Source: Bifidobacterium asteroides (GTDB taxonomy: Bacteria; Actinomycetota; Actinomycetes; Actinomycetales; Bifidobacteriaceae). From it: a stretch of 64,000 bases of DNA. Numbering within the stretch: the first letter of the stretch is position 1; every line of letters begins with the position of its first letter. The DNA lies in NCBI RefSeq assembly GCF_030758775.1, contig NZ_CP132384.1, positions 682,001-746,000 of the forward strand. Direction: 5' to 3'. The notes below the pieces were generated by a model. The model searched no databases and was not told the origin of the DNA. It saw nothing but the letters and a program-made list of their open reading frames with translations. The translations under genes were made by a program, and so were the position numbers. Positions 55,798-64,000 of this stretch are shown here, in pieces.

Positions 55798-57567
55798 ATG
55801 AACAGTGATCACAGCGCAGACGCGTCGGCTGTCTCGGCAGCATCGGCAGGTCAGGCCAGTCAGTCGCCGAGCAGCGGTACATCCAAAAGGGCCAGAATCA
55901 ATCAGTCGCGCCCTATTTTGCGGTCTCGGATCTTTCTCTATGTGACGGAGTTCTTCTCGGGGATGGCCGTCATGGCCGCCGAGCTGGGGGCCTCCCGCCT
56001 GCTGGCTCCTTACTTCTCGTCCTCGCAGATCGTATGGACCATCATCATCGGGACCATCATGATCGCCCTGGCCCTGGGTGCTGTCGTCGGCGGCCGCTGG
56101 GCCGACCGGAACCCTGACCCGGACAGGCTCTACCTGTGCATTATGGCCGCGGCGGTCTGGATCGCCCTGATCCCCCTGGTCGGCAAGTATCTGATCATCC
56201 TGATCTCGGGGCTGCTGATCGTGGCCGTCTCCACCAACTTCCTGGTCCTGGCGGCCTTCATCTCCTGTCTGATCATCTTTGTCCCGCCCCTCTTCCTCCT
56301 GGGGACCATCACCCCCGGCCTGGTCAAGAGCGCCACCGACTCCCTGGACGACAACGCTTCGGTGGTCGGCCGGCTCAGCGCCTGCAATACCGTAGGATCC
56401 ATCCTGGGCACCTTCCTGCCCACCTTTGTGACCATCCCGGCCGTGGGGACCTTCGTCACCTTTCTGATCTTCTCCGGGATACTGCTCCTGGTGGCCTTGG
56501 TCTACTTTCTTTCCTCCCATGCCCACCGCCTGGCCTGCCTGATCGCCACGGTGGCCTTTGTGGTCTCGGCAGCCCTGTCGCCGATGACGGGGTTCGCCTT
56601 CTGGGAGAAGGGCCTGGCCTACGAGGGCGAGTCCATCTACAACTACCTGCAGGTCAAAACCCTGGCGGACAGGACCATCCTCTCCACCAACGTCCTCTTC
56701 GGCGTTCAGTCGGTGACCATGAAGCACCCCGGGATGACCGGCATGTACTACGACACGGCCCTGGCGGCGCCGCTCATGGCTGATCAGGCCCGCTCGGCCC
56801 TGATCCTGGGCATGGGGACCGGGACCTACGCCCGGCAACTGAGGCGGTACTATCCTCGGATGGCCGTCCAGGGGGTGGAGATCGACCAGGCCATCAGCGA
56901 CCTGGCCATCAAGTATTTTGATCAGCCCGCCGATATCCCGGTTTCCACCTACGACGGCCGAGCCTGGCTGGCAGCCAGTGGCCAGCGCTTCGACCTGATC
57001 ATGGTCGATGCCTATCAGGACATCACCATACCCTTCCAGATGAGCTCCACCGAGTTCTTCGCCCTGGTCAGGAACCACCTGAATCCGGGCGGAGTCATGG
57101 TGGTCAACATGAACATGATCGACGACGGTCAGGGGTCCATCAATGCGGCCCTGACCAATACCATCACCAGGGTCTTCGGGTCTGATGCCATCCTGACGGC
57201 CGACGTGCCCCAGACCACCAACCGCGAGCTTTTTGCGCGTCGTCCCTCTTCCGAGGATGTCTCGGGACCAGGAGGGGATAGCCAGGGCAAGAAGGATGCG
57301 ATGGGGGACTACCCGGGTTCCGACCTGTTGGCGGAGGCGGCCGCCAGGGTCAGCCCTGATCCGGACCTGTCCCAGATGATGGGGCAGGTCAGCTCCCGTC
57401 TGAGCACGGTTGGGGATGCCAAGGGGAGGGTATTGACCGATGACAATGCGCCGGTCGAATTGCTGGGCATGCACGCCATCGACCGGATCATCGGCAGGGA
57501 GGCCGGCCCCTACCGGCGGATTCTTCAGCAAAAAGGGATCCAGGGGCTGATCCAGGAGGTCTCTTGA
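55798..57567 (+). CDS. Membrane-anchored spermidine-synthase-like protein
   Basis: Protein of 589 aa from the ATG at 55798 (GGGAG 6 nt upstream); a TTG at 55771 opens the frame earlier. The N-terminal 260 residues hold about seven or eight hydrophobic segments. The C-terminal half (about 300-580) has the spermidine-synthase methyltransferase-like fold: LILGMGTGTYARQL (SAM-type glycine loop), VQGVEIDQAIS and LIMVDAYQDITIPFQMSS. Such MFS/SpeE fusions are widespread in Actinobacteria with no settled reaction; bifidobacteria do not usually make polyamines by a known route. Methyl or aminopropyl transfer is open. Its own transcription unit. Confidence 0.8.
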   Translation: MNSDHSADASAVSAASAGQASQSPSSGTSKRARINQSRPILRSRIFLYVTEFFSGMAVMAAELGASRLLAPYFSSSQIVWTIIIGTIMIALALGAVVGGRWADRNPDPDRLYLCIMAAAVWIALIPLVGKYLIILISGLLIVAVSTNFLVLAAFISCLIIFVPPLFLLGTITPGLVKSATDSLDDNASVVGRLSACNTVGSILGTFLPTFVTIPAVGTFVTFLIFSGILLLVALVYFLSSHAHRLACLIATVAFVVSAALSPMTGFAFWEKGLAYEGESIYNYLQVKTLADRTILSTNVLFGVQSVTMKHPGMTGMYYDTALAAPLMADQARSALILGMGTGTYARQLRRYYPRMAVQGVEIDQAISDLAIKYFDQPADIPVSTYDGRAWLAASGQRFDLIMVDAYQDITIPFQMSSTEFFALVRNHLNPGGVMVVNMNMIDDGQGSINAALTNTITRVFGSDAILTADVPQTTNRELFARRPSSEDVSGPGGDSQGKKDAMGDYPGSDLLAEAAARVSPDPDLSQMMGQVSSRLSTVGDAKGRVLTDDNAPVELLGMHAIDRIIGREAGPYRRILQQKGIQGLIQEVS

Positions 57568-57691
57568 TCGGCCATCTTGATATCGGCCATCTGGATCCCA
57601 GGCGCGTTGGAAGCACGGGAACAGGGGAGCTGAGCGCTAGAATATGGCCTAAAGACCAGCACTGATGAAGAGAACCGGAGGTTAAGCAGTA

Positions 57692-58621
57692 GTGGACGGT
57701 GATCATCAGGAGGGGCTGACTGCATTGCTGGATCAGTTCCTGGCCTACACCGGTCTGGAGCGGGGTCTTGCCCCCGCCACGGTCAAGGCTTATCGGTCCG
57801 ATCTGACCATGTACATCAACTGGCTGTCCGGCCGCGGCATCACCAGCCTGGAGCAGATTCAAACCGCCGATGTGGAGGGCTTTCTGGCCCATCTGGCCGA
57901 CGAGAGTCCAGCCAGCCGCTCGCGGAGGATGGCCGCCGTCCATGAGTGGCACCGGTTCGCCCTCAAGCAGGGGGTGACCGACCAGGATGTCTCTCGTGCC
58001 GTCAAGGCTCCCAAGGGCACCTCGGCCCTGCCGGATGTGCTGGACGTGGACCAGGTGACCCGGCTGCTGGATGTGGCCGCCATGGGCGGGTCCAAGGATC
58101 CGGTCGTCCTGCGGGACAAGGCCCTGCTGGAGTTCATGTACGCCACCGGCTGCCGGGTCTCGGAGGCCGTCGGCACTGATTTGGAAGACATGGACCTTGA
58201 CGAGCGGGTGGTCCGCCTGACCGGCAAGGGCGACAAGCAGCGTCTGGTGCCTATGGGCTCCTACGCCTGCCAGGCCATGGAGGCCTACCTGAATCTGGGG
58301 CGGTCCAGCCTGTGCGATCGAGCCTCCAAGGGCAGGGAGCTGCGTGCCGTCTTCCTCAACAAGCGGGGCAAGCGGCTGACCAGGCAGACCGTCTGGCAGG
58401 TGGTCAGGGATGCCGGCCGCCGGGCAGGGCTGAACAGACCCCTGCACCCCCACACCCTGCGGCACTCCTTTGCCACTCATCTGCTGGAGGGAGGCGCCGA
58501 TGTGCGTTCGGTCCAGGAGCTGCTGGGCCACGCCTCGGTGACCACGACGCAGATCTACACACACGTCAGCCCCCAGGCCCTGATGGAGACCTACCAGACG
58601 GCCCATCCCCGCGCCCGCTGA
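57692..58621 (+). CDS. xerD: Tyrosine recombinase XerD
   Basis: Site-specific recombinase of 309 aa with GTG start. It resolves chromosome dimers at dif. The N-terminal core-binding SAM-like domain (about 8-95) precedes the catalytic domain. The active-site residues are Arg in TGCRVSEA (about 154), Lys in GKGDKQR, His-x-x-Arg in HTLRHSFATHLL, His in LLGHASVTT and the nucleophile Tyr in QIYTHVS (about 290). Length and lack of mobile neighbours argue for the housekeeping XerD rather than a phage integrase. It is followed by parA-scpA-scpB, so this is a chromosome-maintenance neighbourhood. Confidence 0.92.
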   Translation: MDGDHQEGLTALLDQFLAYTGLERGLAPATVKAYRSDLTMYINWLSGRGITSLEQIQTADVEGFLAHLADESPASRSRRMAAVHEWHRFALKQGVTDQDVSRAVKAPKGTSALPDVLDVDQVTRLLDVAAMGGSKDPVVLRDKALLEFMYATGCRVSEAVGTDLEDMDLDERVVRLTGKGDKQRLVPMGSYACQAMEAYLNLGRSSLCDRASKGRELRAVFLNKRGKRLTRQTVWQVVRDAGRRAGLNRPLHPHTLRHSFATHLLEGGADVRSVQELLGHASVTTTQIYTHVSPQALMETYQTAHPRAR

Positions 58622-58666
58622 CCCGCCAACCCGCGAAAGCGGACGGAAACTTGATAGGGTAGAGGC

Positions 58667-59506
58667 ATGCCTACGGATTTGTTAGGGCGCGAGTATGAGA
58701 CGTTCGCTGCCCCGGAGCCTTTGAAACAGCACGGTCCGGCCCGTGTCCTCGCCATGTGCAACCAGAAGGGCGGCGTGGGCAAGACCACCTCATCCATCAA
58801 CATTGCCGGGGCCATGTGCCAGTATGGGCGACGGGTGCTGATCGTGGACTTCGACCCCCAAGGCGCGGCCACCGTGGGCCTGGGCATCAATGCCAACAGC
58901 GTGGACAACACCATTTACACCGCCATGTTCGACACCTCCTTGGATGTTCACGAGGTGGTCCGGCACACCCGTTTTGACGGCCTGGACATCATCCCGGCCA
59001 ACATTGACCTGTCGGCCGCCGAGATTCAGCTGGTCACCGAGGTCGGCAGGGAACAGGCCCTGGCGGCCACCATCCGGCCCCTGCGGCAGGAGTATGACGC
59101 CATCATCATCGACTGCCAGCCCTCGCTCGGCCTGCTGACCGTCAACGCGCTGACTGCTGCGGACGGGGTCATCATTCCCGTGGCGGCCGAGTTCTTCGCC
59201 CTGCGCGGCGTGGCCCTGCTCATGCAATCCATAGAGAAGGTCCGCAGCCGCATCAACCCCGACCTGCAGATCTACGGGGTGCTGGTCACCATGTACACCA
59301 AGACCCTGCATTCGGACGAGGTGCTTCAGCGCATCTACGAGGCCTTCAAGGGCAAGGTGCTGCACTCCATCATCAGCCGGTCCATCAAGCTGCCCGACGC
59401 CACGGTGGCCGGCGAGCCCATCACCATGTTCGCCCCCGAGCACAAGACCGCCAAGGAGTATCGGGAGGTCGCCCGGGAGCTGATCGCCCGCGGCATCGTG
59501 GCGTGA
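58667..59506 (+). CDS. parA: ParA-family chromosome partitioning ATPase
   Basis: Walker-type ATPase of 279 aa. The deviant Walker A is NQKGGVGKTTSSIN (about residues 32-45), Walker A' VDFDPQGAAT and Walker B IIIDCQPSLGLLT. No ParB is next to it. Instead the gene overlaps scpA by 4 bp (GTGA) and thus joins the condensin operon. In other Actinobacteria this Soj-like gene precedes scpA-scpB; its exact task is unclear but likely in chromosome organisation. AGAGGC lies before the ATG. Confidence 0.92.
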   Translation: MPTDLLGREYETFAAPEPLKQHGPARVLAMCNQKGGVGKTTSSINIAGAMCQYGRRVLIVDFDPQGAATVGLGINANSVDNTIYTAMFDTSLDVHEVVRHTRFDGLDIIPANIDLSAAEIQLVTEVGREQALAATIRPLRQEYDAIIIDCQPSLGLLTVNALTAADGVIIPVAAEFFALRGVALLMQSIEKVRSRINPDLQIYGVLVTMYTKTLHSDEVLQRIYEAFKGKVLHSIISRSIKLPDATVAGEPITMFAPEHKTAKEYREVARELIARGIVA

Positions 59507-60306
59507 GCGGATCAGCGGACGGCTTTGCCGTCGACCTGGATGTCTACCAGGGGCCATTCGACCTGCTGCTGGGCATGCTGGCCAACCGCAAGCTCTCACT
59601 GACGGAGGTCTCGCTGGCCGCCATAACCGGGGAGTTTCTGGACTATGTGCGCACCCTGGACTTCGGCCAGGGGCTGGACCAGGCCAGCGCCTTCCTGGAC
59701 GTGGCCTCGGTGCTGGTGGAGGCCAAGAGCGCCGCCCTCCTGCCTGTGGAGGACGAGTCCATGCGCGACCAGGCCTCCATGGATGCCCTCCGGGAGCGTG
59801 ATCTGCTCTTCGCCAGGCTCCTGCAGTACCGGGCCTTCAAGCAGGCAGGGCAGGACTTTCGAGCCAGGCTGGCCGCCAACTCGGGCCGCTACCCGCACCC
59901 CGGCCATCTGGAGCCCCAGCTGGCCCATCTGCTGCCTGATCTGGTCTGGACCCTGAAGCCGGAGGATCTGGCCCTGCTCTGCGCCAACGCCCTGGTCAAC
60001 GCTCCGGCCTCCCAGGTGCGTCTGGACCAGCTGCACGTGCCCCTGGTCGACCTGAACAAGGAGGCCGACCAGGTTCGCCAGGCCCTGCTGGCACAGCCCG
60101 GGCAGCCGGTGGCCTTCGCCGATCTGGTCGCCTCCTCCAAGGGCCGGGCGCAGGTGGTGGCCCGATTCCTGGCCGTGCTGATCTTCTTCAGGCAGGAACT
60201 GATCCAGTACCGTCAAGATGGCCCCTACCAGCCGCTCTACCTGCGCTGGGTTGGGCCGACACAGGAGCCGGAAACGGCCTTGATCAGTGAGGGGGACTTT
60301 GCATGA
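59503..60306 (+). CDS. scpA: Segregation and condensation protein A
   Basis: Kleisin subunit of the SMC complex, 267 aa, GTG start inside the parA stop. The N-terminal FAVDLDVYQGPFDLLLGMLANRKLSLTEVSLA is typical ScpA and binds the SMC neck; the C-terminal winged helix (about 190-255) binds the SMC cap. It closes the ring with SMC (encoded at 26.4-30.0 kb). It overlaps scpB by 4 bp (ATGA), so both are made in linked amounts. Confidence 0.93.
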   Translation: MSGSADGFAVDLDVYQGPFDLLLGMLANRKLSLTEVSLAAITGEFLDYVRTLDFGQGLDQASAFLDVASVLVEAKSAALLPVEDESMRDQASMDALRERDLLFARLLQYRAFKQAGQDFRARLAANSGRYPHPGHLEPQLAHLLPDLVWTLKPEDLALLCANALVNAPASQVRLDQLHVPLVDLNKEADQVRQALLAQPGQPVAFADLVASSKGRAQVVARFLAVLIFFRQELIQYRQDGPYQPLYLRWVGPTQEPETALISEGDFA

Positions 60307-60965
60307 GCCAAACCTCGGCTCCCGATACCCGTCCCGAATACGTGGACTTTGACGTGCAGGACTTTCCCGGGGGGCTGGCCGCCTGCCTGGAGGCTATTCT
60401 GGTGGCCACGGACCGGCCGCTGACCGCAGAGGATTTCTCCCGGGTGCTGGCTGTGGATCCGGACCCGGTCAATGCCGCCCTGGAATCGCTGGCCGAGTCC
60501 TATGGCGACCGAGGATTCGAACTGCGTCGGACCGCCCGGGGCTGGCAGCTGACCAGCCGGGCCGCTTACCAGCCTGTGGTGGCGGCCTTCGTCAAGGACG
60601 GCCAGACAGCACGCCTCTCCCAGGCGGCCTTGGAGGCCCTGGCCATCGTGGCCTACCGCCAGCCCATGACCCGTGCCCAGGTGGGGCAAATCCGCGGGGT
60701 CAATTCGGACGGGGTCATCCGGGCCCTGCTGGTGCGCGGCCTGGTCCGCGAGGAGGGTCTGGACGAGCAGACCCACGCCGCGCTCCTGGTCACCACCGAC
60801 CTCTTCCTTGAGCGGATGGGCCTGCAATCCTTGGAGGATCTGCCCTCCCTGGCCCCCTTCCTGCCCGACGAGGACTCGGCTCTGGCCCAGGCCCGCCAGG
60901 AGCTGTCCGACCAGCTTCAGCCTCCGGACCCAGTCCAAGGTTCGCCCCAGGGCGAGGAGGAGTGA
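60303..60965 (+). CDS. scpB: Segregation and condensation protein B
   Basis: SMC-complex subunit of 220 aa with two winged-helix domains. LEAILVATDRPLTAEDFSRVL (about 25-45) and RLSQAALEALAIVAYRQPMTRAQVGQIRGVNSDGVIRALLVRGLV (about 102-146) are standard ScpB sequence. It dimerises and binds the ScpA middle part. The start overlaps the scpA stop (ATGA). The acidic C-terminus (about 180-220) varies among species. Confidence 0.93.
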   Translation: MSQTSAPDTRPEYVDFDVQDFPGGLAACLEAILVATDRPLTAEDFSRVLAVDPDPVNAALESLAESYGDRGFELRRTARGWQLTSRAAYQPVVAAFVKDGQTARLSQAALEALAIVAYRQPMTRAQVGQIRGVNSDGVIRALLVRGLVREEGLDEQTHAALLVTTDLFLERMGLQSLEDLPSLAPFLPDEDSALAQARQELSDQLQPPDPVQGSPQGEEE

Positions 60966-61042
60966 ACGCCTGTCACACAAGGCGGTTACACTTGTCTCTG
61001 TTTGTCCAATTCCGGGATAGCATTCACGAGAATGAGGTTTTG

Positions 61043-62962
61043 ATGGCGGTACGCGGCGATATACGAAATGTGGCGATTGTGGCACACGTTGACCACGGCA
61101 AGACCACCCTGGTCAACGCCATGCTGCAGCAGTCGCACGTCTTCTCCGAGCGGGAGGAGGTGCCCGACCGGGTCATGGACTCCAACGACCTGGAGAAGGA
61201 GAAGGGCATCACCATCCTGGCCAAAAACACCGCCGTCAAGTACACAGGTCCGCTGGCCGCCAAGCTGGGCGAGCCCGACGGCATCACCATCAACGTGGTG
61301 GACACCCCAGGCCACGCTGACTTCGGCGGCGAGGTGGAGCGCGGTATCTCCATGGTCGACGGCGTGGTCCTGCTGGTGGACGCCTCAGAGGGGCCCCTGC
61401 CCCAGACCCGCTTCGTCCTGCGCAAGGCCCTGGAGGCCAAGCTGCCCGTCATTCTGGTCATCAACAAGACCGACCGTCCCGATGCCCGCATCTCCGAGGT
61501 GGTCTCCGAGTCCACCGATCTGCTCCTGGGACTGGCCCAGGACGTGAGCGAGGAGGGAGTGGACCTGGATTTGGATTCCCTCCTGGACCTGCCGGTCATC
61601 TACTGCGCAGCCAAGGCCGGCAAGGCCTCCGTCAATCAGCCCGCCGACGGCGCCGTGCCCGACAACGACGATCTGGAGCCCCTCTTCGAGGCCATCCTGA
61701 CCAACATTCCCGCCCCTGAGTACGAGGAGGGCGCCCCGCTGCAGGCCCATGTGACCAACATCGACGCCTCCGACTACCTGGGCCGCCTGGGCCTGGTGCG
61801 CATCTACAACGGCACCCTGAGCAAGGGCCGCCAGTACGGCCTGTCGCGCGTGGACGGATCCATCGAGAACTTCAAGCTGACCGAGATCCTGCGCACCAAG
61901 GGCCTGCAGCGCTCGCCAGTGGACGAGGCCGGCCCCGGCGACATTGTGGCTGTGGCCGGCGTGGAGGACATCATGATCGGCGAGACCATCGTCGACCAGG
62001 ACGACCCCCGGCCCCTGCCGCTGATCCACGTGGACGACCCGGCCGTCTCCATGACCTTCGGCACCAACGATTCGCCCCTGGCCGGCACCGAGGGCAAGGA
62101 CCACAAGCTGACCGCCCGCATGCTCAAGGACCGTCTGGACCGCGAGCTGATCGGCAACGTCTCCATCAAGGTGCTGCCCACCGACAGGCCCGACGCCTGG
62201 GAGGTCCAGGGCCGTGGCGAGCTGGCCCTGGCCATCCTGGCCGAGCAGATGCGCCGCGAGGGCTACGAGCTGACCGTGGGCCGCCCCCAGGTGGTCACCA
62301 AGACCGTGGACGGCAAGCTTCAGGAGCCCATGGAGTCCGACACCATCGACGTGCCCGAGGAGTACATGGGCGCGGTCACCCAGCTGATGGCCGACCGCAA
62401 GGGCCGCATGGAGACCATGACCAACCACGGCTCCGGCTGGGTCAGGATGCAGTTCACTGTGCCCTCCCGTGGCCTGCTGGGCTTCCGCACCGCCCTGCTG
62501 ACCGCCACCCGCGGCACCGGCATCTCCGCTTCAATCTCCGCCGGCTACGCCCCCTGGGCGGGCGACATCAAGACCCGGCAGAACGGATCCATGGTCTCCG
62601 ACCGCTCGGGCAAGGCCAGCCCCTATGCCATGCAGAAGCTCCAGGCCCGGGGTGAGTTCTTCGTCAAGCCCCAGTCGCCCGTCTATGAGGGCCAGATCGT
62701 GGGCATCAACAACAAGCCCGGTGACCTGGACATCAACATCACCCTGGAGAAGCACATGACCAACATGCGTTCCTCCACCGCCGACGTGCTGGAGACCCTG
62801 ACCCCGCCCATCGACATGAGCCTGGAGGAGTCCCTGGACTTCGCCAACGATGACGAGTGCGTGGAGGTGACCCCCGAGTCCATCCGCGTGCGCAAGATCA
62901 TCCTGGACAGGGATGCCTGGTACAAGTGGAACGCCCGCCAGCGCAGGGCCAACAAGAAGTAA
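61043..62962 (+). CDS. typA: GTP-binding protein TypA/BipA
   Basis: Translational GTPase of 639 aa, the normal size. The G-domain has AHVDHGKTTLV (G1, about 13-23), the EKGITI switch, DTPGHADFG (G3) and NKTDRP (G4). Elongation-factor-like domains II-V follow, ending in a basic tail (NARQRRANKK). It binds 70S ribosomes and aids 50S assembly and stress adaptation. The frame is open upstream to 60962, overlapping scpB, but the ATG at 61043 gives the standard N-terminus. It may be transcribed from within the scpB region. Confidence 0.95.
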   Translation: MAVRGDIRNVAIVAHVDHGKTTLVNAMLQQSHVFSEREEVPDRVMDSNDLEKEKGITILAKNTAVKYTGPLAAKLGEPDGITINVVDTPGHADFGGEVERGISMVDGVVLLVDASEGPLPQTRFVLRKALEAKLPVILVINKTDRPDARISEVVSESTDLLLGLAQDVSEEGVDLDLDSLLDLPVIYCAAKAGKASVNQPADGAVPDNDDLEPLFEAILTNIPAPEYEEGAPLQAHVTNIDASDYLGRLGLVRIYNGTLSKGRQYGLSRVDGSIENFKLTEILRTKGLQRSPVDEAGPGDIVAVAGVEDIMIGETIVDQDDPRPLPLIHVDDPAVSMTFGTNDSPLAGTEGKDHKLTARMLKDRLDRELIGNVSIKVLPTDRPDAWEVQGRGELALAILAEQMRREGYELTVGRPQVVTKTVDGKLQEPMESDTIDVPEEYMGAVTQLMADRKGRMETMTNHGSGWVRMQFTVPSRGLLGFRTALLTATRGTGISASISAGYAPWAGDIKTRQNGSMVSDRSGKASPYAMQKLQARGEFFVKPQSPVYEGQIVGINNKPGDLDINITLEKHMTNMRSSTADVLETLTPPIDMSLEESLDFANDDECVEVTPESIRVRKIILDRDAWYKWNARQRRANKK

Positions 62963-62984
62963 CCCTTCTCCCACAATCAGATTC

Positions 62985-63023
62985 AGTCCGACCCGGCCCG
63001 CCCCACGGTGACCGGGTCGGACT
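62985..63023 (+). terminator. Hairpin terminator after typA
   Basis: AGTCCGACCCGG (62985-62996) pairs perfectly with its complement at 63012-63023 around a 15-nt loop; the tail AGTCTTGT is only weakly T-rich. It lies 22 bp after the typA stop and just before the next gene. Confidence 0.65.
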
Positions 63024-63035
63024 AGTCTTGTACCC

Positions 63036-63500
63036 ATGAAGTCTCAGGTTTCCAAATCCAAGGATCAGGCCCCCTCCCATTCGGCGGGTGAGTCCGGCAA
63101 GAGGAGTCCTTTCCGCTGCCTGCTGGGCCTGCCCATCGGTCTGGCGGTGGGCGTGCTGGGAACCCTGGTCCAGCGCTCCGGGGCCGCCCAGGGTCTGCCT
63201 TGGGGGATGGTCCTGGCCTATCTGCTGGTGGCCCTGGCCTCCTGGTGGGTCCGTTGCGACAGCGGCACCATGGGTCTGGCCCTGCATCTGGTGGCCTCGA
63301 CGGTCACGGTCTGGCTGCTCTCCATGCGGGGGCCTGGCGGCGACGTGCTCATGCCCTATGCCGACTTCCCCACATTCTTTGCCAAGTATGCGGTCTTTCT
63401 CTGGATGGGCGGGCTGGTCCTGATCCAGACCCTGGCCATCTGCCTGCCGGCCTCCTGGTTTGCTGACGGTCCCCTGCGTCGTCAGGGGCGATCAGCATGA
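63036..63500 (+). CDS. Small hypothetical membrane protein
   Basis: Protein of 154 aa, not recognised. A basic, serine-rich N-terminus (about 1-28) is followed by four hydrophobic segments (about 30-47, 55-72, 78-97 and 115-140) and a short basic tail. This would fit a four-helix membrane protein with both ends inside. Its stop overlaps the pheA start by 4 bp (ATGA), so the pair is co-translated. That coupling with an aromatic amino acid gene is the only functional hint. The start has no strong ribosome site. Confidence 0.7.
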   Translation: MKSQVSKSKDQAPSHSAGESGKRSPFRCLLGLPIGLAVGVLGTLVQRSGAAQGLPWGMVLAYLLVALASWWVRCDSGTMGLALHLVASTVTVWLLSMRGPGGDVLMPYADFPTFFAKYAVFLWMGGLVLIQTLAICLPASWFADGPLRRQGRSA

Positions 63501-64000
63501 GCCAGGATCCGTCAGGAAAGCCGGCGACTCTGCCCGGCCGGATTCCCCTGCACTTCCTGGGTCCCGAGGGGACCTTCACCCATCAGGCCGCTCTTGAGGC
63601 AGCCAACCTCATGGAGACAAGGCTGGACTGCAAGGCTGACTTGCACCCCTGCTCGGATGCGGCTGCCATCGTGGCCGCCGTGGAGGAGGGCCGAGGCTGG
63701 GGAGTGCTGGCCTGGGAGAACAACGTGGAGGGCCATGTGGTGCCCAACATGGATGCCCTGATCGACGCTCAAGCGGTAGCGGGCTTCGGCATGGTCCGCC
63801 TGCCCATCGTCTTCGACGCCTTCGTCCGGGCTGACCATGATCCCCTGCGCCAGGTCGCCGCCCATCCCCATGGACTGGCCCAGTGCAAGGGCTTCATCAC
63901 AGAGACCGGCCTCAATCCGGTGACGGCCAACTCCAACGCTGCGGCCTGCCGTGATCTGGGCCCCGATCAGGTGGCTCTGGGTCCTCGCATCTGCGGGAGC
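63497..64000 (+). CDS. pheA: Prephenate dehydratase, partial
   Basis: The first 168 codons of an enzyme that turns prephenate into phenylpyruvate for phenylalanine synthesis; the gene runs past the window end. LHFLGPEGTFTHQAALEAA (about residues 18-36) is the family opening, and LAWENNVEGHVVPNMDALI (about 76-94) carries the conserved Glu-Asn substrate region; the usual text is ENSxEG, here ENNVEG. The ACT regulatory domain would lie beyond the edge. The ATG overlaps the stop of the membrane-protein gene (ATGA). Confidence 0.92.
   Translation, partial: MSQDPSGKPATLPGRIPLHFLGPEGTFTHQAALEAANLMETRLDCKADLHPCSDAAAIVAAVEEGRGWGVLAWENNVEGHVVPNMDALIDAQAVAGFGMVRLPIVFDAFVRADHDPLRQVAAHPHGLAQCKGFITETGLNPVTANSNAAACRDLGPDQVALGPRICGS

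Noticed and set aside
55699-57531. A 610-codon open frame antisense to the spermidine-synthase-like gene
   Set aside because: Highly repetitive Gly-Asp-Gln composition, and the membrane pattern and SAM loop are on the other strand.
57692-58621. XerD as a phage or island integrase
   Set aside because: Length, motif spacing and the parA-scpA-scpB neighbourhood fit the housekeeping recombinase; no att repeats or mobile genes are near.
60962-61042. GTG start of typA overlapping scpB (GTGA)
   Set aside because: The extra 27 residues are not part of the TypA family N-terminus; the ATG at 61043 gives the usual 639 aa.

Overview
The window looks like chromosomal DNA of a Bifidobacterium. It is high-GC and actinobacterial. 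The tmRNA tag reads AKSNRTEFALAA, which I recall as the bifidobacterial tag. It carries lacZ, xylA/xylB, ROK regulators, an MleS-type malate enzyme and an Xaa-Pro aminopeptidase, in a mosaic typical of the genus. The species cannot be fixed from the sequence alone; an insect-associated lineage is possible but unproven.

Layout. 1-4440 is an accessory block on the 3' side of ssrA: an AT-rich multi-spanning membrane protein, a lone FtsX-type permease preceded by three 11-bp repeats, a perfect 24-bp palindrome, and a RelB/YafQ-type toxin-antitoxin pair. ssrA (tmRNA) follows at 4582-4977. 5091-9740 is a malate module: LysR regulator, malolactic/malic enzyme and a divergent DASS carboxylate transporter. 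9762-22618 is a carbohydrate region: fructokinase, a ROK regulator with its palindromic operator, a GH2 enzyme, xylose isomerase, LacZ, xylulokinase and a second ROK regulator. 22665-46215 is mostly core genome: Nudix hydrolase, pepP, folC-smc, a murE/ATP-grasp/aspartate-racemase wall operon, an exonuclease, sigH with a Cys-rich partner, a bL37-like micro-protein gene, aldose epimerase, ispH, a YbaK-like deacylase, a DedA protein, gap, a YffB/Spx-like protein, azlC-azlD-thiamine pyrophosphokinase, msrAB and asnB. 46266-54171 is a catabolic cluster: SorC regulator, DhaK-DhaL kinase, TIM-barrel epimerase, PdxA2-like dehydrogenase, GntP permease, RpiB-like isomerase and TPI-like isomerase. 54405-64000 is core again: infC-rpmI-rplT, a spermidine-synthase-like membrane protein, xerD-parA-scpA-scpB, typA, a small membrane protein and the start of pheA.

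How the parts work together. Xylose would pass through XylA and XylB to xylulose 5-phosphate, and galactosides through LacZ and the epimerase, both feeding the bifid shunt. The 46-54 kb cluster is the most interesting part. Its isomerase pair resembles the EryI/EryH (DerI/LerI) enzymes that turn tetrulose phosphates into erythrose 4-phosphate, which is a bifid-shunt intermediate. The same cluster has a sugar-acid permease and a PdxA2-like dehydrogenase that would yield dihydroxyacetone phosphate, but no DUF1537 kinase and no polyol dehydrogenase. It therefore looks like a four-carbon sugar or sugar-acid pathway that does not match the textbook gene sets. The RpiB-like and TPI-like proteins have lost residues expected for their classical reactions. 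The murE-ATP-grasp-racemase trio predicts a D-aspartate peptidoglycan cross-bridge.
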